From positions 1 through 55,435 of the forward strand of contig CADCHN010000009.1 in assembly GCA_902801295.1 (NCBI GenBank): DNA of 55,435 nt. The letters are read 5' to 3'. How positions within the stretch are numbered: the stretch's first letter is position 1; each line of letters starts with the position of its first letter. A model generated the notes under the pieces. It saw nothing but the letters and a program-made list of their open reading frames with translations, searched no databases and was not told the origin of the DNA. A program made the translations under genes and the position numbers. This DNA comes from Oscillospiraceae bacterium. GTDB taxonomy: Bacteria > Bacillota > Clostridia > Oscillospirales > Oscillospiraceae. Positions 1-7,911 of this stretch are shown piece after piece.

Positions 1-22
1 ATACTTTCTTGCCATAATGATA

Positions 23-70
23 CCCCCTGATGTAGTACTTTCATTTTCCTACATCAGGGGGCTTTTGTCT
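23..70 (+). terminator. Intrinsic terminator of an upstream gene
   Basis: A perfect 13-bp stem (CCCCCTGATGTAG at 23-35 with CTACATCAGGGGG at 49-61) encloses a 13-nt loop and is followed by CTTTTGTCT. The U-rich side is on the plus strand, so it probably ends a gene left of the window. It also lies downstream of the minus-strand gene ending at 133. Confidence 0.75.
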
Positions 71-132
71 ATTGTCCGTTTTTACTGGTTCGGTTCACTT
101 GCGATTGGGAGCGTTTTTTGTGTGTTCTCGGA

Positions 133-1320
133 TCACAGGAGCATCGACACCAGAACGAAGAGCCAGTGGGCAGCGATGCCGGCGCAGAGTCCGCCGATCG
201 TATGGCAGAGGATGGCCTTGCCGATCAGCTCCTTGCAGTTGAGGCTGTCCATCATCGAGGTGTGAGTGCTGAGGTAGCCGCTCCAGCACATGCACATGGC
301 GGTAAAGACCGCAATGTCGTTGGCGTGGATGAGCCCCAGATCCAGCAGGCTGGATGTCACGCCCAGCGCGGCGCCCGCGGCGCCGAGGGCGGTGACGGGC
401 ACACCGATCGCCTCCGGCGAAGAGAAACCGAAGAGCGGACGGAGGATGAAGTTGATTTTGCCGGCCAGCCAAGGCAGCAGCTCGATGCCCTCATAGGCAG
501 CGCCCGTGTATCCGCCCTCCGGCGCGCCCTTGGTGAGCATCATCACGAGTGTGCAGATAACCAGCACGCCGGGGATGATGCTGACGCCCATCTTCACGCC
601 GCCGTGACCGCCCTCGAGGATGGCGGCCATGACGCGGTTGCCGACGTTGCCTTCACGGACAGGGCGCATTTTCGCCGGGATCTCGGCGGCGGCGCCTTCC
701 TTGACCGGCATGGGTGCATCGGTACCGAAGCGCTTTTTCGTGAAGATCAGCATCAGGCGGGTGCTGACGATGCTGCCGACGACGGCGCCGACCAGGCCGA
801 GGATCACGGCCGTGCCGACGAATTCACCCGGCAGGCGGCCGGAAAGGCCGTACATGAAGGAGCAGACGATGAGGCCCATGCCGAAGGCAGTGCCGAGGTT
901 CGTCAGCGCCGGGAACTGATAGGCCTTGAAGCAGCGGCGAAACTGCTGGTCGTCGGCCAGGGCGAGGATCGCCGGGTTATCCGACAGGAAGGTCGTGACC
1001 ACGCCGAGCGCCGCGGCGCCGGGAAGCCCGTAAATGGGCTTCATCAGCGGATGCAGCACGCGGTTGGCCAGGGCAACAAAACCGAATTCGCTCAACAGTG
1101 CGGAGATGGCTCCCATCAGCACGCAGATGGCAGTGAGGTAGAGCACCGTATCGATCAGCAGGGCATAGGCGGTGTTCATCATCGTGTTGAGCGCGTTTCC
1201 CAGCCCCATTTTGACGGCGAACATCGCAAAAACACCGATAAAAATGACGGGAAACACAAAAGTCTCCACGCCGAGCTCTTTTTTATAGACGGGAGCGGCC
1301 GTCTTTTTCTGTTCATCCAT
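133..1320 (-). CDS. Gate-domain (nucleoside-recognition-like) membrane protein, CD0519/CD1768 type
   Basis: A polytopic membrane protein of 395 aa with about ten hydrophobic segments. It resembles the Clostridium CD0519/CD1768 family, which carries Gate domains related to spore-maturation proteins SpmA/SpmB and nucleoside transporters. The polar motif FLSDNPAILALADD sits between membrane segments, as expected for such a gate. Transported substrate is unknown. ATG 1320 is chosen over upstream in-frame starts because GGAGGA lies about 7 nt before it. It has its own sigma-A promoter at 1431-1459 and a leader hairpin at 1376-1397. It is transcribed away from kup, with kup's terminator between them. 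Family placement is from recognition of the sequence; function is inference. Confidence 0.7.
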   Translation of the reverse strand: MDEQKKTAAPVYKKELGVETFVFPVIFIGVFAMFAVKMGLGNALNTMMNTAYALLIDTVLYLTAICVLMGAISALLSEFGFVALANRVLHPLMKPIYGLPGAAALGVVTTFLSDNPAILALADDQQFRRCFKAYQFPALTNLGTAFGMGLIVCSFMYGLSGRLPGEFVGTAVILGLVGAVVGSIVSTRLMLIFTKKRFGTDAPMPVKEGAAAEIPAKMRPVREGNVGNRVMAAILEGGHGGVKMGVSIIPGVLVICTLVMMLTKGAPEGGYTGAAYEGIELLPWLAGKINFILRPLFGFSSPEAIGVPVTALGAAGAALGVTSSLLDLGLIHANDIAVFTAMCMCWSGYLSTHTSMMDSLNCKELIGKAILCHTIGGLCAGIAAHWLFVLVSMLL

Positions 1321-1375
1321 CGCGGTATCCTCCGACATGGGCCGCAGGCGGCCGTCATTCCGCCCGGGCAAAATA

Positions 1376-1397
1376 CGGCACGTCCCGAGACGTGCCG
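1376..1397 (-). other. Leader hairpin upstream of the Gate-domain gene
   Basis: CGGCACGT (1376-1383) pairs perfectly with ACGTGCCG (1390-1397) around a 6-nt loop, between the promoter and the start codon on the minus strand. The tail after it (GTATTTTGCC) is only weakly U-rich, so this is an mRNA leader structure or a weak attenuator rather than a clear terminator. Confidence 0.4.
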
Positions 1398-1430
1398 GCT
1401 GTGGAATGAGAATACTGTTCGCTGACTGAT

Positions 1431-1459
1431 ATTGTATCTGCTATGGTGCAAATTGTCAA
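1431..1459 (-). promoter_or_regulatory. Sigma-A promoter of the Gate-domain gene
   Basis: On the minus strand TTGACA (1454-1459), a 17-nt spacer and TACAAT (1431-1436): a near-consensus housekeeping promoter about 110 nt before the start codon. Confidence 0.8.
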
Positions 1460-1490
1460 TCACCGCTTTTGTTTTTCCCTGCGAACATTC

Positions 1491-1520
1491 AAAAAAGCCC
1501 GGGCCAAAGCCCGGGCTTTT
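1491..1520 (-). terminator. kup terminator
   Basis: GCCCGGGC (1497-1504), loop CAAA, GCCCGGGC (1509-1516), with a run of A on the plus strand at 1491-1496 giving a U-tract in the minus-strand transcript. It lies 7 nt after the kup stop codon. Confidence 0.85.
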
Positions 1521-1526
1521 CCTGAT

Positions 1527-3515
1527 TCAGTTTTCCTTGCGGACGATCTGGCGGTGCTTGGCGCGGCTGTTTGTAATCAGAGGCACGCTCTCCACAATCA
1601 GCGAAGAGGTATCCAGGCCGTACCACCTGACCTTGGAGCCGGCCATGTGCCGGATGGAGTACTTGGTGTTGAGCACCAGCTCGTCGAGCGCGCTGAGCTC
1701 GGTTTTGGTATTGACCGTTTTGCGGATGATGCAGAACTTGAAGGTGCCGACCGTGGACTTGCCGTAGATCGAGTACCTCTTGTCCTGATCGGGCAGCTCG
1801 CCGCGCTTCTGCAGATCCTGCACGATCTGGCGCAGGTAGACGTTCACGTGCGGTGAGCACTTGAAGCCCAGGTTCAGGCGGATGCGGAAGATGCAGTCCG
1901 TACCGAAGGTCTCCAGCTCATAGTTGAGGGTGTTCGGATCGTTGACAACGTTGACGTTGACAAACCAGTAGGCCTGCGCTCGCTTGGTGTCCTTGTCGAG
2001 GATGGAATAGAGGATATCGCGGTCGATACGCTCGAAGTCGTTGCCGCTGGCCAGGTAGACGAGGTTGTGCGCCAGCCGCGGAACAGACGTATCATTGTGC
2101 AGCGCGATCAGGCTCGGCACATGATCACGGAAGTGCAGGCGCGTGCAGTACCTGTTTTCCAGCAGCGTCCCGCGGTACCAGATCGCCATCAGCAGCAGAA
2201 GCAGCAGGGTCAGCAGCACCGTCACATAACCGCCGTGGGTGAATTTGCCCAGGCTGGAGATAAAGAACACGCCCTCGATCAGCCCGAAGGCCCCCAGCAC
2301 CAGGACGCTCAGCACACTCTTCTTGCGGATCTTTCTCAGGTAGACGGAGATCAGCAGCGTCGTCATCAGCATTGTGATCGTGATGGCCAGGCCGTAGGCC
2401 GCCTCCATCCGTGCGCCGGAGCGGAAGAACAGCACGATCAGGCTGCAGCCGACCCAAAGCACGGAGTTCACCGCGGGAATATAGAGCTGGCCCTTCGTGT
2501 CGGAGGGATAGCGGATCTCGAGATGCGGCAGCAGGTCGAGCAGGATAGCCTCGGAAACGAGCGTATAGGAGCCGGTGATCAGAGCCTGGGAGGCGATGAC
2601 CGCCGCTGCCGCGCCGAGCACAACGGCGAAGGGACGCAGGCTCTCCGGCAGCATCAGGAAAAAGGGATTGAGGTCCTCCACGCTCAGCAGCGCGGCGTTT
2701 CCGCGGCTCTGGATGATCCAGGCGCCCTGCCCCAGATAGTTCAGGATCAGGCAGAGCTTGACGAAGGGCCAGCTGAAATAAATGTTCTCCTTGCCGACAT
2801 GGCCCATGTCCGAATACAGGGCCTCCGCGCCGGTGGTCGCGAGGAAGACGCTGCCCAGGATCATGAAGCCCAGTTTGTTATTGGGGCTGAGCAGCACGCG
2901 CACCGCGTGCACGGGGTTGAACGCGCGCAGCACCGCGGGCAGCGACACGATATGCAGCAGGCCCGTCAGGCCGAGGAAGCTGAACCAGAGCAGCATCACC
3001 GGGCCGAAAGCCTTGCCGATCTTGCTGGTGCCGGCATGCTGCACGGAAAACAGGGTCGTGATGATGACCAGGGTGATGATGACGACTTTCCACTGGCCGC
3101 TGCCCAGAAAGCGGTTCATCACCTCGATGCTGCGCAGGCCCTCCACCGCAGTAGTCACCGTGACGGCGGGGGTCAGCACGCCGTCGGCCAACAGCGCAGC
3201 GCCGCCGAGCATGGCCGGCACGATCAGCCACTTGCCGCAGTTTTTTACCAGCGAATACAGCGAGAAGATGCCGCCCTCGCCGTGGTTGTCCGCCTTCATG
3301 GCAATCAGCACGTACTTGATGGTGGTCAGCAGGGTGATCGTCCAGATCACCAGGGACAGGGAGCCGATGATAAAGCTCTCGTCCACCTGGCCGATGCCGC
3401 CGTTGCCCTCCAGGATCGACTTCATCACGTACATCGGCGAGGTGCCGATGTCGCCGTAGACGATGCCGATCGTCACCAGAAACATGCCGAAGCTGATTTT
3501 CTGTTTGTTCTTCAT
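1527..3515 (-). CDS. kup: Kup-family potassium uptake protein
   Basis: A 662-aa low-affinity potassium transporter of the KUP/HAK/KT family, acting in the cytoplasmic membrane as a probable K+/H+ symporter. The family signature GIVYGDIGTSPMYV is at residues 17-30, followed by about twelve membrane spans to residue ~440 and a cytoplasmic C-terminal domain, all of usual length (E. coli Kup is 622 aa). The start at 3515 has AGAGG about 10 nt upstream. The gene stands alone with its own promoter (3578-3606) and terminator (1491-1520). No c-di-AMP riboswitch is visible in the short leader. Confidence 0.93.
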   Translation of the reverse strand: MKNKQKISFGMFLVTIGIVYGDIGTSPMYVMKSILEGNGGIGQVDESFIIGSLSLVIWTITLLTTIKYVLIAMKADNHGEGGIFSLYSLVKNCGKWLIVPAMLGGAALLADGVLTPAVTVTTAVEGLRSIEVMNRFLGSGQWKVVIITLVIITTLFSVQHAGTSKIGKAFGPVMLLWFSFLGLTGLLHIVSLPAVLRAFNPVHAVRVLLSPNNKLGFMILGSVFLATTGAEALYSDMGHVGKENIYFSWPFVKLCLILNYLGQGAWIIQSRGNAALLSVEDLNPFFLMLPESLRPFAVVLGAAAAVIASQALITGSYTLVSEAILLDLLPHLEIRYPSDTKGQLYIPAVNSVLWVGCSLIVLFFRSGARMEAAYGLAITITMLMTTLLISVYLRKIRKKSVLSVLVLGAFGLIEGVFFISSLGKFTHGGYVTVLLTLLLLLLMAIWYRGTLLENRYCTRLHFRDHVPSLIALHNDTSVPRLAHNLVYLASGNDFERIDRDILYSILDKDTKRAQAYWFVNVNVVNDPNTLNYELETFGTDCIFRIRLNLGFKCSPHVNVYLRQIVQDLQKRGELPDQDKRYSIYGKSTVGTFKFCIIRKTVNTKTELSALDELVLNTKYSIRHMAGSKVRWYGLDTSSLIVESVPLITNSRAKHRQIVRKEN

Positions 3516-3577
3516 ATATCTACTTGCCTCTCTGCGCGGATGTGCCGCTTTGTTTCAAAAAAGTTTGTAACAGAAAT

Positions 3578-3606
3578 AGTATATCACAGGATTCGGCGCG
3601 TTTCAA
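3578..3606 (-). promoter_or_regulatory. kup promoter
   Basis: Minus strand TTGAAA (3601-3606), 17-nt spacer, TATACT (3578-3583). The leader to the kup start is about 55 nt. Confidence 0.75.
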
Positions 3607-3643
3607 CGCTTTTTCCTGCCGTCCCGATACCTTGCGGCGGGAC

Positions 3644-3673
3644 TTGCATAGTTCCCCGGCTTTATGCTAAGAT
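3644..3673 (+). promoter_or_regulatory. Candidate promoter for the Hsp70-like operon
   Basis: TTGCAT (3644-3649), 18-nt spacer, TAAGAT (3668-3673), about 50 nt before the start codon at 3724. It is divergent from the kup promoter. Confidence 0.55.
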
Positions 3674-3723
3674 GAGAAAAGAGAAACTATCTTCGCCGCG
3701 GCGAAGACGAGGGAGGCGATCCC

Positions 3724-4560
3724 ATGGAACAGACAAGCATGCAGGCGCTGCTGCAGGCGGATGAAGAGCGGCTGCGCCACACCCTGCGTGCCGACGACAG
3801 CATTGAAAAGAGCCGGGAGCAGAGCCTGGAGACGCTGCATGAAGAGCTCGGCAGCCTGCTGCTGCGCTATAACGCCGCCTGCGCACCGGACCGGATGCGC
3901 CAGGCACTGGCCGACTGCGTGACCGCTGCGGTGCGCGATAGTCTCGGTCTGTTGAAGGCCGCCGGCGCCGAGAAGGAGACAGCCCGGCGGGAAAGCTCCG
4001 GCTGGGCGATGCTCCTGCTGCTGATCGCGGCGGTCGCGGCCGCCGCCTCCGTGCTGCTGTTCGGGCGCGCCCGGCTTGTCGGCGCGGTCTGCGCGGGCGC
4101 GGCGGTGATTGCGGCCTTTGCCGCCGGCCGGCTCTGGTTCCGCAAGCAGGCCGTCACCGTGCGCCCCACGCTCGACCCGGAGGCGCTCTGGCACGGCCTG
4201 CGGCGCACGAGCGAGACGATGGATCAGAAGATCGACGCCTTCTGCGAACGCGCACCCGAATGGGCCGCGGCGCAGGAGCCGGCAGGCGGCGCGGACGCGC
4301 TCGGCGAGGAGGAGCTTCGGCTCTTCGGCGACCTGCTCGAAGCGCTGTACGCCGAAAACGGAGACTTCGCACTGCGGCAGCTGGCGAAAATCAAGCCCTG
4401 CCTGCGCGCGCTGGGCATTGAAACGGAGGATTTCAACGGGGAGAACGCGGAGCTCTTTGAGCTCTTTCCCTCCAGGCATCCGGGACTGACGCTGCGTCCC
4501 GCGCTGAAGGCGGGCGACCGGCTGCTGTTGGCCGGCCGGGCGACGGAACAGGCGGAATAA
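3724..4560 (+). CDS. Small membrane protein paired with an Hsp70-like protein; possible GrpE-like partner
   Basis: I do not recognise a named family. The 278-aa product has a helical, charged N-terminus (1-90), two adjacent membrane segments (about 91-140), then a soluble C-terminal domain (about 150-278) rich in helix-forming residues and ending in a short segment with PALKAGDRLLLAG. The order, long helix followed by a small C-terminal domain next to an Hsp70-like gene, recalls a nucleotide-exchange factor such as GrpE, but the similarity is weak and this is inference. A strong GGGAGG site precedes ATG 3724. It is 23 nt from the next gene and so very probably cotranscribed with it. Both proteins carry membrane spans, suggesting a membrane-bound chaperone pair. 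Confidence 0.55.
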   Translation: MEQTSMQALLQADEERLRHTLRADDSIEKSREQSLETLHEELGSLLLRYNAACAPDRMRQALADCVTAAVRDSLGLLKAAGAEKETARRESSGWAMLLLLIAAVAAAASVLLFGRARLVGAVCAGAAVIAAFAAGRLWFRKQAVTVRPTLDPEALWHGLRRTSETMDQKIDAFCERAPEWAAAQEPAGGADALGEEELRLFGDLLEALYAENGDFALRQLAKIKPCLRALGIETEDFNGENAELFELFPSRHPGLTLRPALKAGDRLLLAGRATEQAE

Positions 4561-4583
4561 TCCGCCGGGGAGAGACAAAGACG

Positions 4584-6653
4584 ATGTTTTACTGGGGATT
4601 TGACCTGGGCGACGGCGAGAGCACGGTCGCCCGCGTGCGCGGTGAGGGGCAGTCGAGCCCTGAGACCGTTCCGATCGACGGCAGCCGCGTACTGCTCACG
4701 GCCTGGGCACTGATGAAAAACGGCGAGCTGCGGATCGGCGAGCGGGCGGCGAAATCCGCCTCCGCGGCGCTGCGCAGCGCCGCGCGCTTTAAAGGCCGCT
4801 TTCTGGACGAGCAGTCCGACAGCGCGGGGCTGATCCGGGATTTTTCCTCCCGGGTCTTCGAGTCCCTGCGCTCCGACGGCTCGATGAGCGGCGGTGAAAA
4901 AAGCAACAGCGTGTATATCGGCTGCCCGGCGGGCTGGGACAAGGCCGCGCGGGAGCGCTATCTCGCCATTTTCGAGACCCTCGGCGTGCCCGCGCCGAAG
5001 GTGATTTCCGAATCCCGGGCGGTGATGGTGGGCGCCATCCAGTCCAATTCCGTGCGGGACTACGTGGACTTGCGCAGCAAGACCGTGCTGGTGGTGGACG
5101 TCGGATCCTCGACGACGGATTTTGCTTACATTAAAAAAGGAAAAGAAGCCGAGATCCGCACCGGCGGCGAAGTGCGCCTGGGCGGCGGCGTGATGGACGA
5201 AACGCTGCTTGAGGCCTGCGTAGACTTGTCCCCCAAAGCTGCGGCCATCCGCCAGGTCTTCGCCGCGAGCGAGAGCTGGCGGGTGGACTGCGAGCTGCGC
5301 GCCAGGCGGCTCAAGGAGCGTTACTACGCCTCCGGCCGCCCGCAGGAGCGCGAGGCGCAGAGCGAGGCGGTGCTGATCCGCTACGACGAGCCGCTGCTGC
5401 TGGATCTGGTGATGGACGAAACCATGGCCCGGCGGCTGACCGACCAGCCCTGCCGCGCTCTCGGCGGACGCTCCTTCCGGGAGGTCTTCTGCGCGGGGCT
5501 GCGCGAGGTGCGCGAGGCCATCGGCGATACGCCGCCGGAGCTGCTGTTTCTGACGGGCGGCGTGTCGCGCATGGACGAGATCCGCGCCTGGTGCGCGGAG
5601 GTTTTCCCGCAGGCCGTGATCTACGTGGACGCGGAGCCCGAATTCAGCGTGGCCAAGGGTCTGGCCTGGTGCGGCCGCATTGACGACGAGCTGGGGCGCT
5701 TTCGCGCCGAGGTGGACGAGCTGATCGGCGCGGACACCGTGGAGGCCATTGTGCTGCAGCATCTGCGCGGGCTCTACGACAGCGTGCTGGAGCAGCTGCT
5801 CGATCCCCTGCTGGAGCAGGCGGTCAAGCCCGTTCTGCTCGACTGGCGCGAGGGGAAAATCGAGACTCTCGCCGGCACGGAGGACGCGCTGCGCGAGCGC
5901 ATCAAGGTCTATCTCCACTCCGAGCAGGCGCGCCAGCTTCTCTTCGGTCCGGTCAGCGACTGGATGCGCCGGGTGTCGGAGGATCTGGAGGCCTACACCT
6001 CGCCGATCTGCCGGCGCTGGCATGTGCCGGATCATTCGCTGAACATCTCCTCGCGCCTGGCCGCGAGCGATCTGCATATTCTGGAAAAGGTGGACGCGCG
6101 CAGCGTCTTCGCGGGCGACGCGCTGGCCGGTGCCGCGTTTTTCGTCGAGTCGGTCATCTCCGTCATCGTCGGGCTGCTCTGCGGCGGCAGCGGCATGGCG
6201 CTGATCGCCGAGGGCCCCGTCGGCATCGCGATCGGCATCATCTCCTCGCTGCTGCTGTTCACCGTGGGGCGGCTGCTGGGCAAGGAGGCCGTGGATCAGA
6301 AGATCGCGCAGATGAACCTGCCGCTCTTGATCCGTCGGGCAGCGCTCTCGGAGATTCTTCCAAAGCTGGAGACGCCGAAGCTGCGGCTGCCGAACCCGCT
6401 CAAGCCGGGCGAATCGGCCGAAAAGCCGCGCCTGCAGCTTCTGCCCAAGCTGCGCTGGCCGGAGGCCGGGGATATCCCGGCGCGGCGGATGCGCGTCATT
6501 CGCCGGAAGGTCAAGGCGGGCTATGAGGAGCTGCTCACCGACGAAAACGACGAGGCCGTGCGCACGCTCAACACCCGGATGTGCCGGGAGATCACCGAGC
6601 AGATCGAGGCGCGTCTGAAAGAGCTGGCCGAACAGGTGGAGATACCCTTATAG
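4584..6653 (+). CDS. Membrane-anchored Hsp70/DnaK-like ATPase
   Basis: A 689-aa Hsp70-family protein. The actin-like ATPase fold shows the phosphate-1 loop FDLGDGESTVA near residue 6, phosphate-2 loop VVDVGSSTTDFA near 170, and an adenosine motif LTGGVSRM near 330. The usual DLGTT of DnaK is DLGDG here. The region after ~380 does not look like the DnaK beta-sandwich: it is helical, then has hydrophobic spans at about 512-560 and a charged tail. Canonical DnaK peptide binding is therefore unlikely. The preceding gene (3724-4560) also has two membrane spans and is probably its partner. Role is unknown; membrane protein quality control or envelope assembly are guesses. Confidence 0.75.
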   Translation: MFYWGFDLGDGESTVARVRGEGQSSPETVPIDGSRVLLTAWALMKNGELRIGERAAKSASAALRSAARFKGRFLDEQSDSAGLIRDFSSRVFESLRSDGSMSGGEKSNSVYIGCPAGWDKAARERYLAIFETLGVPAPKVISESRAVMVGAIQSNSVRDYVDLRSKTVLVVDVGSSTTDFAYIKKGKEAEIRTGGEVRLGGGVMDETLLEACVDLSPKAAAIRQVFAASESWRVDCELRARRLKERYYASGRPQEREAQSEAVLIRYDEPLLLDLVMDETMARRLTDQPCRALGGRSFREVFCAGLREVREAIGDTPPELLFLTGGVSRMDEIRAWCAEVFPQAVIYVDAEPEFSVAKGLAWCGRIDDELGRFRAEVDELIGADTVEAIVLQHLRGLYDSVLEQLLDPLLEQAVKPVLLDWREGKIETLAGTEDALRERIKVYLHSEQARQLLFGPVSDWMRRVSEDLEAYTSPICRRWHVPDHSLNISSRLAASDLHILEKVDARSVFAGDALAGAAFFVESVISVIVGLLCGGSGMALIAEGPVGIAIGIISSLLLFTVGRLLGKEAVDQKIAQMNLPLLIRRAALSEILPKLETPKLRLPNPLKPGESAEKPRLQLLPKLRWPEAGDIPARRMRVIRRKVKAGYEELLTDENDEAVRTLNTRMCREITEQIEARLKELAEQVEIPL

Positions 6654-6664
6654 GAGGACATGCG

Positions 6665-7534
6665 ATGAAACTTGTTACCTTTACCCGGGAGAACAGTCGG
6701 GAGGAGCTGGGCATCCTGCGCGGTGAGCGCGTGCTGCCGCTGGAGGAGCTGGGCTTTGCCTTTGCCGATATGAGCGACCTGATCCGCCGCGCGACACCGG
6801 AAGAGCTGAACGCGATGCGCCGGGCGCCGGGCGATGGCCTGCCGCTCGAGTGCGTGCGTCTGCTCGCGCCGATCCCGCGTCCGAGGCAGGACGTGCTCTG
6901 CCTCGGTCTCAATTACAGCGAGCACGCCGCCGAGGCCGCGGGCTTCTCCAAGGAGGCCTTCAGCCTGAAGACGAGCGCGCCTGTCTTTTTCTCCAAGCGC
7001 GTTTCCTTTGCCCAGGGCAGCGGCGCGCCGATCCCCGCGCACGCCGATCTGACTGAAAAGCTTGACTTTGAAAACGAGCTGGCCGTTGTGATCGGCCGCG
7101 ACGCGAAGAACGTGCCGGAGGCGGAGGCCGCGGACTATGTGTTCGGCTACACGATCCTCAACGACGTGAGTGCCCGCGACCTGCAGACCCGGCACACCCA
7201 GTGGTACTTCGGCAAGAGCCTGGACGGCTTTACGCCGATGGGCCCCTGCCTCGTCACAGCCGACGAAATCGCGTTTCCGCCGAAGCTGCGCATCTCCACC
7301 ACCGTCAACGGCGAACTGCGGCAGGACAGCCGCACCGACCGCCTGATCCACGGCATCCCGGAGATCATCAGCACGCTCTCGCGCGGCATGACGCTCCTGG
7401 CCGGCACCGTCATCGCCACCGGCACGCCCAAGGGCGTGGGCATGGGCGAAGAAACGCCGCGCTTTCTCAAGGCCGGCGACGTGGTCGCCTGCTCCATCGA
7501 GGGCATCGGCACGCTGGTAAACCCCGTTGTCTGA
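6665..7534 (+). CDS. Fumarylacetoacetate hydrolase (FAH) family enzyme
   Basis: A 289-aa enzyme of the FAH superfamily (hydratases, decarboxylases and tautomerases of 2-oxo acids). Visible marks are CLGLNYSEHAAEAAG near residue 80, the metal-binding ENELAVVIGRDAKN near 135, FGKSLDGFTPMGPCLV near 180 and TGTPKGVGMG near 255. The metal-binding Glu of ENELA is present. Substrate cannot be read from the sequence; oxaloacetate tautomerase/decarboxylase or acylpyruvate hydrolase are the commonest roles in such single-domain members. ATG 6665 is chosen because AGGAGG lies 7 nt before it. Eleven nucleotides separate it from the Hsp70-like gene, so it sits last in that operon. Confidence 0.85.
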   Translation: MKLVTFTRENSREELGILRGERVLPLEELGFAFADMSDLIRRATPEELNAMRRAPGDGLPLECVRLLAPIPRPRQDVLCLGLNYSEHAAEAAGFSKEAFSLKTSAPVFFSKRVSFAQGSGAPIPAHADLTEKLDFENELAVVIGRDAKNVPEAEAADYVFGYTILNDVSARDLQTRHTQWYFGKSLDGFTPMGPCLVTADEIAFPPKLRISTTVNGELRQDSRTDRLIHGIPEIISTLSRGMTLLAGTVIATGTPKGVGMGEETPRFLKAGDVVACSIEGIGTLVNPVV

Positions 7535-7547
7535 GGCGCGAAAGCGC

Positions 7548-7576
7548 TTGACTTCTCCCGGGGCGGATGCTATACT
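7548..7576 (+). promoter_or_regulatory. Promoter of the glycine/serine operon
   Basis: TTGACT (7548-7553), 17-nt spacer, TATACT (7571-7576), directly upstream of the glycine riboswitch. Confidence 0.85.
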
Positions 7577-7654
7577 CAAGCTGCACGAAAACCAAACAGA
7601 GACTGTATATTTTTTGACCGCGTGCCCGAAAAGCGGGCCGCTGAAAAAAAGAAT

Positions 7655-7838
7655 GATGGTCGGATGAAGGCTCCGAGAGAGACCGCGTTTTGCGGCGCCG
7701 AAGGGGAATGCAAAAACTCTCAGGCAAAAAGATCGGATCCGGACGACGCTTCGGAAAGTACGGCCCACGGCCGTACACCAAAGGGGCAACCGGTGGCCGC
7801 ATGTTGCGCGGCGAACGGGAATCTCTCAGGTTTGGACG
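7655..7838 (+). promoter_or_regulatory. Tandem glycine riboswitch (two aptamers)
   Basis: Two consecutive glycine aptamers. The first has GAGAGACC near 7675-7684, CCGAAGGGG at 7698-7706 and ACTCTCAGGCAAA at 7717-7729. The second has CCAAAGGGGCAAC at 7778-7790 and ATCTCTCAGG at 7821-7830. These are the conserved cores of the gcvT RNA motif. A terminator follows at once, so glycine binding is expected to prevent termination and switch on the glycine-cleavage operon. Exact outer stem limits are estimated. Confidence 0.95.
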
Positions 7839-7884
7839 GAGGCAGAAAGACGCGAAAGGGTCTTTCTGCCTCTTTTTGTTTTTT
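7839..7884 (+). terminator. Riboswitch expression-platform terminator
   Basis: GAGGCAGAAAGAC (7839-7851) pairs with GTCTTTCTGCCTC (7860-7872), 13 bp, followed by TTTTTGTTTTTT. It stands between the aptamers and the start at 7912, the classic off-state hairpin for a transcriptional glycine riboswitch. Confidence 0.9.
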
Positions 7885-7911
7885 CGGATTTATTATTTTG
7901 GGAGGAATACG

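Noticed and set aside
7690..7911. Upstream extension of the gcvT-glyA frame
   Set aside because: It runs through the riboswitch and its terminator; the conserved GcvT start at 7912 has a good ribosome site.
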